A DNA stretch of 11,986 nt from Nostoc sp. CHAB 5715 (GTDB taxonomy: Bacteria > Cyanobacteriota > Cyanobacteriia > Cyanobacteriales > Nostocaceae). The translations under genes and the position numbers were made by a program. The notes beneath the pieces are model-generated. The model saw only the letters and a list, made by a program, of their open reading frames with translations, ran no database searches and was not told where the DNA came from. Below, piece by piece: positions 1-5,658 of the stretch (the stretch's first letter is position 1; each line of letters starts with the position of its first letter). The stretch lies in assembly GCF_020829685.1 (NCBI RefSeq), contig NZ_JAIVFR010000085.1, positions 1-11,986 on the forward strand, read 5' to 3'.

Positions 1-198
1 GGTACAATCGCCGACAAACTTTTAACTAGTATTAGCAAGCCAGTTGTCTTGGACGGCTATGCAATCCGAGTCTCTGCTAGTATTGGCATTAGTGTCTACC
101 CATACAACAGTCAAGACAGTGAAACTTTAATGAAACAAGCAGATGCAGCAATGTATCGTGCCAAGCACCTGGGTAAAAATCGCTACGAATTTGCTTAA
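1..198 (+). CDS. GGDEF-domain (diguanylate cyclase) protein, C-terminal fragment
   Basis: The first frame is open from base 1 to a TAA at 196-198 and gives 65 residues, cut by the window edge at its 5' end. The fragment matches the end of a GGDEF domain: a strand ASIGISVYP (about residues 26-34), then the helix and turn LMKQADAAMYRAKHLGKNRY (about 43-62), which is the usual closing signature of these domains. GGDEF domains make cyclic di-GMP from two GTP. The catalytic GG[DE]EF loop lies upstream and is not visible, so activity cannot be judged. The protein ends three residues after the signature, so there is no C-terminal EAL domain; sensor or PAS modules, if any, would be N-terminal. Domain call is firm; the full architecture is unknown. 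Confidence 0.88.
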   Translation, partial: GTIADKLLTSISKPVVLDGYAIRVSASIGISVYPYNSQDSETLMKQADAAMYRAKHLGKNRYEFA

Positions 199-219
199 TT
201 AGTCAATAGTCAAGTCTCC

Positions 220-238
220 AGAGTAATTACATTACTCT
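220..238 (+). terminator. Possible terminator hairpin after the GGDEF gene
   Basis: A perfect 8-bp inverted repeat, AGAGTAAT-TAC-ATTACTCT, lies 21 bp after the stop codon of the GGDEF gene. It is A+T-rich and followed by a T-containing stretch but no strong T-run, so a role in termination is plausible rather than certain. Confidence 0.4.
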
Positions 239-270
239 AACTTTATCTAAACAGAATACATGCGTCAGTC

Positions 271-440
271 GTCAGAATTCAGTATGAATTCTGTACGAGT
301 GGCGGATGAATAAATGGGTTTAAGACCCCCACCAAATCGTAGATTTGGTGGTGCAACAATTCAGTGGCGGGTCTGAATCCCCAACTGATTGATTCTGACC
401 GGAGGCGGAGCGTCTCCGGCTCCGCTCCTGGATTCAGAAT
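271..440. repeat. Hairpin-rich interspersed repeat (MITE-like, family not identified)
   Basis: This non-coding block is made of successive inverted repeats. CAGAATTC pairs with GAATTCTG (273-280 with 286-293). CCACCAAATC and GATTTGGTGG form a perfect 10-bp stem with a 3-base loop (329-338 with 342-351). ATTCTGA pairs with TCAGAAT (392-398 with 434-440) and encloses GCGGAGC and GCTCCGC (405-411 with 419-425). The G+C-rich block sits within very A+T-rich DNA, which suggests an insertion. I see no clean target-site duplication and no coding capacity. It resembles the palindromic dispersed repeats of Nostoc genomes; boundaries are approximate. Confidence 0.6.
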
Positions 441-853
441 AGCTGAATTCTTCTTCAAATATCTTTACTATAATTAGATTTTAAATATACACTAAACTAA
501 GTATTACTTAAAATTTTTCTGAATTCTTAGCCAATAAACGTAGTGTTTATACTTAGAAGTATTAAGATATTATTAATATATACTGGTTTAGACAAAACGC
601 TTACAGTAATTAATTAACATATCTAACTTTGGACTGATGTAAAAATAACACATTAAGAATATCACTTAAGTAGATAAACTATTAAATAACAGCAGATAAA
701 GCTTAATTTATAAAAGTTTCTCATAATTACTTGTACACCTTCAACAATATTGAATTAATTTAATAAAGTTATTTTTTCAAAAAAGCTAGTAAATATACGG
801 TATAAATAAAAAAACGTTTTTTAAATAAGAAAATAGTAAATTTACTGAAAGCT
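441..853. other. A+T-rich intergenic region, no gene seen
   Basis: About 410 bp of very A+T-rich sequence leads to the small exported-protein gene. I see no convincing ORF, RNA gene or tandem repeat. The only notable motifs are close to the gene: TATAAA at 801-806, which could be a -10 element, and the palindrome AAAAAACGTTTTTT at 809-822, about 30 bp before the start codon. Neither is more than suggestive. Confidence 0.5.
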
Positions 854-1090
854 ATGAAGACTAACTTCCGAATCAAAAAACTTATAATATTCTCTATAGG
901 TGCTTATATCCTAATACCGAAAATTGCATCTTGTACAGATATGTTCAGTACTGCAAGCGCTAACGCTTTTGGCGCTACTAGCAGTAACACCTTAATTGGC
1001 CGCAAAGTCAATTCTCAAAATTTAAAAGACATGTATATCCCACCAAATTATGGTGGCCCCGACAGTCAGCATGGTAGCGGCACCCGCTAA
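854..1090 (+). CDS. Small exported hypothetical protein (78 aa) with conserved-looking C-terminal tail
   Basis: I do not recognise a named family. The N-terminus is a clear export signal: a basic stretch (KTNFRIKK), a hydrophobic core (about residues 10-21), then two possible processing sites. One is a signal peptidase I site near SANA (residues 34-37). The other is a lipobox-like IASC (24-27), weakened by a lysine at 23. The predicted mature part is short and polar. The end, PPNYGGPDSQHGSGTR, resembles the Pro/Gly-rich ...GxP...GGGTR tails I know from other small exported cyanobacterial proteins and DUF928 proteins; this similarity is recalled, not searched. The ATG is preceded only by a weak GAAAG at 847-851. 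A MITE-like element begins immediately after the TAA, so the gene has no native 3' flank. Probably real, function unknown. Confidence 0.65.
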   Translation: MKTNFRIKKLIIFSIGAYILIPKIASCTDMFSTASANAFGATSSNTLIGRKVNSQNLKDMYIPPNYGGPDSQHGSGTR

Positions 1091-1211
1091 GGGACTTCCA
1101 ACTAAAAAAATATCCTATCGCGGTGTAGGCAGCGGGGCAGGGAGCACTTAGCTGGGGGAGAAAGAAAAATATTATCTAAGTAAATTGGATAATTTATTTT
1201 CTGGAAGTCCC
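1091..1211. mobile_element. MITE-like element (121 bp) inserted at a stop codon
   Basis: The element begins GGGACTTCCA (1091-1100) and ends TGGAAGTCCC (1202-1211), a perfect 10-bp terminal inverted repeat. Similarity continues inward, with imperfect A-rich pairing ending in ATATCC on the left and GGATAA on the right. TAA lies directly on both sides (1088-1090 and 1212-1214), consistent with a 3-bp target duplication. It has no ORF and so would depend on a transposase in trans. Read literally, the left TAA is the stop codon of the 78-residue gene, so insertion preserved that reading frame. An alternative reading puts the flanking A inside an 11-bp repeat. Confidence 0.72.
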
Positions 1212-1301
1212 TAATAGCAATTTTGGATTTTAGATTGACCCCATGCGTGAAGCCATTGTGATTAAGTTATAGGCTAAGAGCTACTGCCACTCAATTAACG
1301 A

Positions 1302-1506
1302 GGGAGTAGGGAGTAGGGAGTAGGGAGTAGGGAACCCCATACTTAAAAGTAGGGGATTTGATATCGACGTTTTGGGTGTCGCCCTTCGGAGGCCTCCACC
1401 CAAATAATCTATCGGATCCACGGATAAATCCGGGGGCTTGCGACCCTAAAAGGAGTAGGGGATCTCTCTGTTCCCCCTACTCCCTCTCCCCCACTCCCTA
1501 CTCCCT
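1302..1506. repeat. STRR-flanked inverted-repeat block (GGGAGTA / TACTCCC)
   Basis: Four tandem copies of GGGAGTA (1302-1329) open the block, and degenerate TACTCCC units close it (about 1476-1506), so the two ends are reverse complements. The 140 bp between them carries its own inverted repeats: TTTGGGTG with CACCCAAA (1371-1378 and 1397-1404), and CGGAT with ATCCG (1421-1425 and 1428-1432). It reads as a composite dispersed repeat. A long + strand frame crosses it (1358-1636), but it starts inside the repeat and resembles no protein there. Confidence 0.65.
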
Positions 1507-1507
1507 G

Positions 1508-1636
1508 TTTGGTGAACTGAAATTTCCCCTTTCACCAGCTAGTGATAACGACCTAAGAGCATCAGCCGTCCAAGCGCTGCGGCTACATGAGAAGGGATTA
1601 AAAGCTTTTACTAGAAGCTTGTTCGGGAAACTTTAA
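1508..1636 (+). other. Unassigned spacer, possible decayed coding remnant
   Basis: The 130 bp between the repeat block and the nadB stop codon is not obviously repetitive. In one + frame it reads as about 40 residues of amphipathic protein-like sequence ending LHEKGLKAFTRSLFGKL before a TAA at 1634-1636, next to the nadB stop on the other strand. It could be the tail of a lost gene or part of a larger dispersed repeat. AAGCTT occurs twice (1602-1607 and 1615-1620) and could form a weak hairpin after nadB on the - strand. No function is assigned. Confidence 0.25.
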
Positions 1637-3313
1637 TCAAGATAATAGTCGAGATTTCCACCAATGATGTGTTTGTACAAGTGCGTGAACTTGCCAATTC
1701 GGATCTGGCTGAGGATAATCTAAACGGTAGTGTCCACCTCGGCTTTCGGTTCTAAAAGCAGCACTTTTGAGAATTAAATCAGCGACATCTAATAAATTGC
1801 GGGTTTCTGCCCAAAGTCTTAATTGCCGTTCAACATCTGGGATGTCAAAACTAGCTGGTTCTGCGGGACGTAAAGCAAGCAAGAATTGACTTAAAGGCAG
1901 GATAGCGAAATCTTGCTGCCAAGATTCAATAGTAGCGATCGCAGTTTCCAACCTTGATTGCTCTCGACAAATACCAGCACTTTCCCACACTAGACGTGGT
2001 AACTTCTCTCTGAGTGCTTCTAGCTGTGCTTGCTGAATATACCACTCACTAGCATCAGCACTAAATTTCTGTAATGGTAGTACTGGTGTTTCTGACGGCA
2101 GCCCAATATTTTCCAACTCTATTTCGGCCATCTGGGCCCCAAACACAATACATTCTAGCAGGGAATTACTGGCAAGGCGATTTGCCCCATGCACCCCGGT
2201 ACTAGCAGTTTCACCCACCGCGTATAAACCACGAATATTCGTGCGATTCATCAGATCCGCGACAATGCCACCCATCCAGTAATGGGCAGCAGGGGCCACA
2301 GGAATTGGTTCATGGAAGACATCAACTCCCCAATGCTGACAAACTTTGATGATGTTGGGAAAGCGGTGACGAATCTTGTCGGCAGGTATGGGGCGCATAT
2401 CCAACCACACATGGGCAGTAGCTAAATCAACGGCGGTACGTTGTAAATGGCTGAAAATTGCTCTACTGACCACATCTCTGGGTGCGAGTTCACCCGCAGG
2501 GTGGTAGTCAAAGGCAAAACGCCGCCCTTCGTTATCGACAAGGTGTGCGCCTTCGCCGCGTACAGCTTCGCTAATGAGAAAGCGATCGGCACCAGGTTTA
2601 GTCAGGGCTGTGGGGTGAAATTGCACAAATTCCAAATCGCGCAGGATGGCGCCAGCCCGATATGCGATCGCTACTCCATCACCCGTACTCACCGCTGGGT
2701 TAGTAGTTTGGGCAAATACCTGACCGCCACCTCCAGTTGCCAATACTACAGCACCAGCCCTTACCCATCTGATTTCACCTTGATAAAACAGGCTTATTCC
2801 CTGACAGCGACCATTTTCGGGTTCAATCCACAAACTCAAAGCCAAAGCTTGCTGAATGACTTGAATATTCTGGCGACGTAATACTTGGGTTGCGAGGGTG
2901 GTGGTAACTTCCCTGCCTGTGGTGTCAGCTGCGTGGAGAACACGGTTGCGAGAATGGGCAGCTTCTAAAGTTAAAGCTAAGGCTTGACCATGACGGTCAA
3001 AAGCAACTCCCAAGTTAACTAGAGATTGAATGCAGTTAGGTGCAAGTTGGGCGAGAAATTCTACGGCGGTGCGATCGCACAAACCTGCACCTGCCCGGAT
3101 CGTATCTTCAATGTGCAGCGTGGGAGAATCTTCCGGGGCAACTGCTGCGGCAATACCGCCTTGCGCCCAATCACTGGCGGATAAAGCAACAGTTTCTTTG
3201 GTAATCAAGCCGACTCGCAAGGAATCTGGTAGACACAGCGCTGTGTATAGTCCAGCAGCACCAGCGCCGACTACTAAGACATCAAATTGGCTAGGAATAT
3301 CTATCTGAGACAA
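1637..3313 (-). CDS. nadB: L-aspartate oxidase (quinolinate synthetase B)
   Basis: This cytoplasmic FAD enzyme oxidises L-aspartate to iminoaspartate, which NadA condenses with dihydroxyacetone phosphate to quinolinate in de novo NAD synthesis. The 558-residue product has the family's order of motifs: the dinucleotide-binding GAGAAG (16-21), SDWAQGGIAAAV (47-58), LEAAHSRNRVLHAAD (116-130), LEFVQFHPTAL (227-237), SEAVRGEGAHLV (248-259), ELAPRDVVSRAI (275-286), HYWMGGI (344-350) and GETASTGVHGANRLASNSLLE (367-387). The C-terminal helical domain ends with the typical ESRGGHYRLDYP (523-534). Length fits the family (E. coli about 540). No in-frame ATG exists near the N-terminus; the frame opens at TTG (3311-3313), and MSQIDIPSQF fits cyanobacterial homologues as I know them. 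No Shine-Dalgarno site is visible because a C-rich (template G-rich) repeat lies directly upstream. nadA is not in the window. Confidence 0.96.
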   Translation of the reverse strand: MSQIDIPSQFDVLVVGAGAAGLYTALCLPDSLRVGLITKETVALSASDWAQGGIAAAVAPEDSPTLHIEDTIRAGAGLCDRTAVEFLAQLAPNCIQSLVNLGVAFDRHGQALALTLEAAHSRNRVLHAADTTGREVTTTLATQVLRRQNIQVIQQALALSLWIEPENGRCQGISLFYQGEIRWVRAGAVVLATGGGGQVFAQTTNPAVSTGDGVAIAYRAGAILRDLEFVQFHPTALTKPGADRFLISEAVRGEGAHLVDNEGRRFAFDYHPAGELAPRDVVSRAIFSHLQRTAVDLATAHVWLDMRPIPADKIRHRFPNIIKVCQHWGVDVFHEPIPVAPAAHYWMGGIVADLMNRTNIRGLYAVGETASTGVHGANRLASNSLLECIVFGAQMAEIELENIGLPSETPVLPLQKFSADASEWYIQQAQLEALREKLPRLVWESAGICREQSRLETAIATIESWQQDFAILPLSQFLLALRPAEPASFDIPDVERQLRLWAETRNLLDVADLILKSAAFRTESRGGHYRLDYPQPDPNWQVHALVQTHHWWKSRLLS

Positions 3314-3319
3314 GGTAAT

Positions 3320-3475
3320 GGGGGAGGGGGCAGGGGGCAGGGGGCAGGGGGAGCAGGGGGAGATGAGGGAGTAGGGGGAGTAGGGAAAGATAAAGATGAG
3401 GTAGAAAAATCTACTTTGTCTCTCTCATCTCCCTCATCCCCCTCATCTTCCTCATCTTCCTCATCCTTTCCATCT
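3320..3475. repeat. G-rich / C-rich STRR pair with potential G-quadruplex
   Basis: On the + strand, six runs of five G separated by 1-4 bases occupy 3320-3360, mostly with period 7 (GGGGGCA). A GA/GT-rich stretch follows to 3385. After a small hairpin GTAGA-AAAA-TCTAC (3401-3414), the right half is pyrimidine-rich, with 9-bp units of the CCCTCATCC type (about 3430-3466). The halves are partly complementary (GATGAGGGAG against CTCCCTCATC), so a long imperfect stem is possible. The G-run is 6 bp upstream of the nadB start codon, on the strand that is template for nadB. The frames that cross it encode only low-complexity sequence. Confidence 0.8.
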
Positions 3476-3487
3476 GTAATAGAATAT

Positions 3488-3512
3488 CCCACTCCTTAGA
3501 ATTAGGAGTGGG
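3488..3512 (-). terminator. Hairpin downstream of psbU, likely terminator
   Basis: CCCACTCCT and AGGAGTGGG form a perfect 9-bp G+C-rich stem around a 7-base loop. The hairpin starts 32 bp past the psbU stop codon in the direction of psbU transcription. On the - strand it is followed by an A+T-rich stretch (ATATTCTATTAC) without a long U-run. Position and strength favour a psbU terminator that separates it from nadB. Confidence 0.6.
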
Positions 3513-3544
3513 CTGCTATTTGCTACATTAACTGCAACGTGCAG

Positions 3545-3973
3545 TTATTTGTAAATGCCGTTGTTAAAGCGATCGTCTCCTTCGTTGAAGGCAGGTTCTA
3601 GTTCTGTCACGGTGAACTTATCTAAGTTCGCTTGCAGGGTTTGTTTCTGGCGATCGCTCAATCCTGGAAGATCCAATACATCCTCTACATTTTTGTAGGG
3701 AGCATTTGTGATAATTTTCTTAGCTAAGGTGGGATAAAGCCCTGGATACTGTTGAAAAGCTCGGACGTTGGTATTATTCAAATCAATTTTTTTACCAAAT
3801 TCCGTTCTTAGCTTCGCATCTGCCCGATTCTGCCGCTCAATTGCCAGAATTGGGACTTGAGGCAATGCAAAACTGTTGAAACTAGCAGCTTGGGCTATCT
3901 GAGTTGTTCCCAACCATCCCCAGCAACTAAGTAACAAACTAAACACTGTTAATAAACGCACCAATCCTTTCAC
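3545..3973 (-). CDS. psbU: Photosystem II 12 kDa extrinsic protein PsbU
   Basis: PsbU binds the lumenal face of photosystem II in cyanobacteria, with PsbO and PsbV, and protects the manganese cluster. The 142-residue precursor starts with a Sec-type signal peptide (basic MKGLVR, hydrophobic core about 6-22, cleavage near AQA at 27-29). The mature part carries the family's core: [20 protein letters not shown] (51-70), [18 protein letters not shown] (71-88), a helix-hairpin-helix-like segment [18 protein letters not shown] (96-113), and the closing [17 protein letters not shown] (126-142). Start is GTG (3971-3973), supported by a Shine-Dalgarno GAGGT 8 bp upstream and by the match of the N-terminus to a normal signal peptide. 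It is probably monocistronic: a hairpin lies downstream, and 511 bp with repeats separate it from the next - strand gene upstream. Full length and intact. Confidence 0.97.
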   Translation of the reverse strand: MKGLVRLLTVFSLLLSCWGWLGTTQIAQAASFNSFALPQVPILAIERQNRADAKLRTEFGKKIDLNNTNVRAFQQYPGLYPTLAKKIITNAPYKNVEDVLDLPGLSDRQKQTLQANLDKFTVTELEPAFNEGDDRFNNGIYK

Positions 3974-3981
3974 GATTTTCT

Positions 3982-3986
3982 ACCTC
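3982..3986 (-). promoter_or_regulatory. psbU ribosome binding site supporting a GTG start
   Basis: On the - strand, GAGGT (within AAAGAGGT) lies 8 bases before the GTG at 3971-3973. It fixes the start at GTG and agrees with the signal peptide that begins there. Confidence 0.75.
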
Positions 3987-4024
3987 TTTCCATCAAACAG
4001 AAATAAAAGTTTTAAGCTAACAGC

Positions 4025-4095
4025 AGTCATTAGTCATTAGTCATTAGTCATTCGTGAGAGTGTCAAGGACAAAGGACAAAGGACAAAGGACAAAA
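4025..4095. repeat. Two adjacent heptamer STRR arrays upstream of psbU
   Basis: Four perfect copies of AGTCATT (4025-4052) are followed 12 bp later by about four copies of AAAGGAC (4065-4091, first copy imperfect) and an A-run. The first heptamer is the same as the 12-copy array after uppP at 6644. Both lie 50-120 bp upstream of the psbU start codon, so they fall in the psbU leader or promoter region. Confidence 0.85.
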
Positions 4096-4484
4096 CCTGA
4101 TAGCTTAATCAACACAGCAGTCATCAGAAACTAATATACAGCGTATTAATATCCACAATATTTGCCGTTACAGGGTTTGACTATACTTTTGCCAAAAATT
4201 TTCATCATGCTAAGAGTGCCTGCATAGCTGCAATAGCCTTGTATCCATGATCTTAGTAGCATTCCTAGCTAGCCAAAATCTTTTCGGGGTGGATGATTCT
4301 ACCTCCCAAGCAGACACGAAACCGTCAGATATCTAATACCGAAAAACCTAGCAAGATGAGTTGATAGTGATGGACTCTTATGTAATATTTCTTAACCTAT
4401 TAATCATCTACAGCATCATTCTTGATCTACCGTAGACTGATCTGGAAAAAGTTTCGGTTTTGATATTACACAATTTTTTAATAT
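4096..4484. other. Intergenic region upstream of psbU, no gene assigned
   Basis: This 390-bp stretch between the DUF3120 gene's 3' end and the psbU leader must hold the psbU promoter unless that lies within the repeats. I cannot place -10 and -35 boxes with confidence. An imperfect hairpin is visible: ATGCTAAGA (4207-4215) pairs with TCTTAG plus CAT (4251-4256 and 4260-4262, three-base bulge), with TGCA-TAGC-TGCA nested between. A + strand reading frame of 29 codons (4247-4336, MILVAFLASQNLFGVDDSTS...) overlaps its end but has no Shine-Dalgarno site. The region is less A+T-rich and less repetitive than other spacers, so a small RNA is possible but unproven. Confidence 0.35.
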
Positions 4485-5270
4485 TCACGCTGCGATCGCA
4501 GCTAACAAAAATAGGCTGTCTACCAAAATCGTGCTTAAAACTGCGCCACTAAAGGCATACCAGTGTCTTTCCTTTTGAACTAAAGGCAAAATTCCCATTG
4601 TCAAGAGGACTAAGGCCAGAAATATGGCCCAACTTTGTCCCCAAGGCGCTTGTACTTGTATCAGAGCATTTTGTAATATTTGCGGTGCTACATCTGCATC
4701 TACTATCATAATTTGCCGCCAGTAGGGCATCAATTTTACTATATAAAAATATACGTCTGTTAACACTGTACCTAGTAAAGAACCTAAATAAAACCAGTTA
4801 CCTACCTTGCCCCAATTCTTCGCCAAACACCAGCAAGCAAAGGGTAATCCTATAGACTCTACTGGCAGATGCCATGCAGGTTCCCAACGTAACCAGCCCC
4901 AGTAAATCGCTCCTGCTAACCAACTCCAGCTAAATCCTAAGAGCAAATCTCCCCATATATAAGTTGCAGGACGTGACATTAAGGTAAAACTTAGCCACAC
5001 CCAAAATGCTGTCAGCGCTAAACTTAGACTTGGTAGCGATCGCACTATTGGCGCTTCTACAAATACTGGTACTGTTACCAAAAATACCGCCGCCCCAAAC
5101 ACTAACCAAGTTTGTTGGGAAGAGATAGCGAGGGGGAGGGGAAAAGTGGCAGATGAGGAGAGTATTGACTCTAATTCGTTGATGCTCCTCTGTGCAGCTT
5201 TAGTTGAAGGCAATTCGGTATCAATAGAGGAGGTAGAACTGGTGTAGGAGAACAATGTATTATTAAGCAA
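4485..5270 (-). CDS. DUF3120-type cyanobacterial integral membrane protein
   Basis: Function unknown. The 261-residue product looks like the DUF3120 family, which to my knowledge is confined to cyanobacteria. The first 50 residues are polar and Ser/Thr-rich. About seven hydrophobic segments follow, near 54-72, 82-98, 106-125, 136-150, 157-175, 212-230 and 237-259. Recognisable features are WGDLLLGFSWSWLAGAIYWGWLRWEP (split here by position: 106-131) and a region around GNWFYLGSLLGTVLTDVYFY (157-176), then PYWRQ (182-186). No catalytic or transport signature is evident. No ATG occurs before Met98, so a non-ATG start is needed; TTG at 5268-5270 is the outermost and has no Shine-Dalgarno site, and the TTG at residue 6 is an alternative. 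It is divergent from uppP. Real gene: high confidence; exact start: low. Confidence 0.78.
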   Translation of the reverse strand: MLNNTLFSYTSSTSSIDTELPSTKAAQRSINELESILSSSATFPLPLAISSQQTWLVFGAAVFLVTVPVFVEAPIVRSLPSLSLALTAFWVWLSFTLMSRPATYIWGDLLLGFSWSWLAGAIYWGWLRWEPAWHLPVESIGLPFACWCLAKNWGKVGNWFYLGSLLGTVLTDVYFYIVKLMPYWRQIMIVDADVAPQILQNALIQVQAPWGQSWAIFLALVLLTMGILPLVQKERHWYAFSGAVLSTILVDSLFLLAAIAA

Positions 5271-5378
5271 AGTTTTTAATATTTGTTACTAAACTTTATC
5301 TTACTTAAGATATCACATTTAAAAATCCCCCCCTATGGCATTTTTAGTTTACCAAAGAAGGAGAACAAGAAGAAAAGG
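5271..5378. other. Start of the DUF3120-uppP divergent gap, no feature assigned
   Basis: About 100 bp that should hold the promoter of the - strand DUF3120 gene. It is A+T-rich with a run of seven C near 5327-5333. I could not place promoter boxes. Its last 10 bases (5369-5378) are the left copy of the target duplication of the adjoining element. Confidence 0.4.
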
Positions 5379-5489
5379 CAATACTGTTCGGTTAAGCATT
5401 TCTAACTTGGAATTGGGTTTTGGGAAAAGGTTACTGGGTTTGGGTTAAAGGTTTTTCTTTCCCCTTTCCCCCTTAACCGAAAGGTATTG
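5379..5489. mobile_element. MITE-like element (111 bp) with 18-bp ends and 10-bp target duplication
   Basis: The left end is CAATACTGTTCGGTTAAG (5379-5396) and the right end is CTTAACCGAAAGGTATTG (5472-5489). As inverted repeats they match at 16 of 18 positions. The element is flanked by a perfect 10-bp direct repeat GAAGAAAAGG (5369-5378 and 5490-5499), the expected footprint of transposition. The 75-bp interior has no ORF. It is a non-autonomous element that would need a transposase elsewhere with matching ends; a 10-bp duplication is within the range seen in IS4-like families, but I do not assign a family. It lies between the divergent DUF3120 and uppP genes. Confidence 0.83.
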
Positions 5490-5497
5490 GAAGAAAA

Positions 5498-5543
5498 GGG
5501 GCAGGGGTTCTCCCCCTACCCCCTGCTCCCCTGCCTCCCCCTC
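5498..5543. repeat. G-rich / C-rich STRR hairpin
   Basis: GGGGCAGGGG (5498-5507) is followed after a short loop by C-rich sequence containing CCCCTGC-T-CCCC (5520-5531), able to pair with it. It has the same G-arm then C-arm layout as the repeats at 1302, 3320 and 11060. The remaining 115 bp to the uppP start shows no feature beyond a short CCTGG/CCAGG stem near 5618-5633. Confidence 0.6.
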
Positions 5544-5658
5544 CTCTTGTTTGGTAAATTAGTGACGCGCCTTTGTGGGGATGAACGAAAAACCGATGTT
5601 TTTTTTCAACTCTCATCCTGGTAAGTTCCCCAGGCAGTTGTTTGTGTAAATAGTTGAA

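Noticed and set aside
1358..1636. 92-codon + strand frame between the small exported-protein gene and nadB
   Set aside because: Its first half runs through inverted repeats and STRRs and resembles no protein. Only the last 40 codons look coding-like, and they are recorded as a possible remnant.
2447..2881. 144-codon + strand frame inside nadB
   Set aside because: It is antisense to strongly conserved nadB motifs and has no recognisable domain or ribosome site.
3287..3499. Low-complexity frames on both strands upstream of nadB
   Set aside because: They translate the G-rich/C-rich repeats (Gly-, Ser/Pro- and Glu/Asp-rich runs) and overlap a terminator-like hairpin.
4247..4336. 29-codon + strand peptide MILVAFLASQNLFGVDDSTS...
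   Set aside because: No Shine-Dalgarno site, no known relatives, and it overlaps a hairpin arm; kept only as part of a low-interest finding.
5581..5649. 22-codon frame just upstream of uppP
   Set aside because: Too short, no ribosome site and no leader-peptide or attenuator features such as a codon run followed by alternative hairpins.
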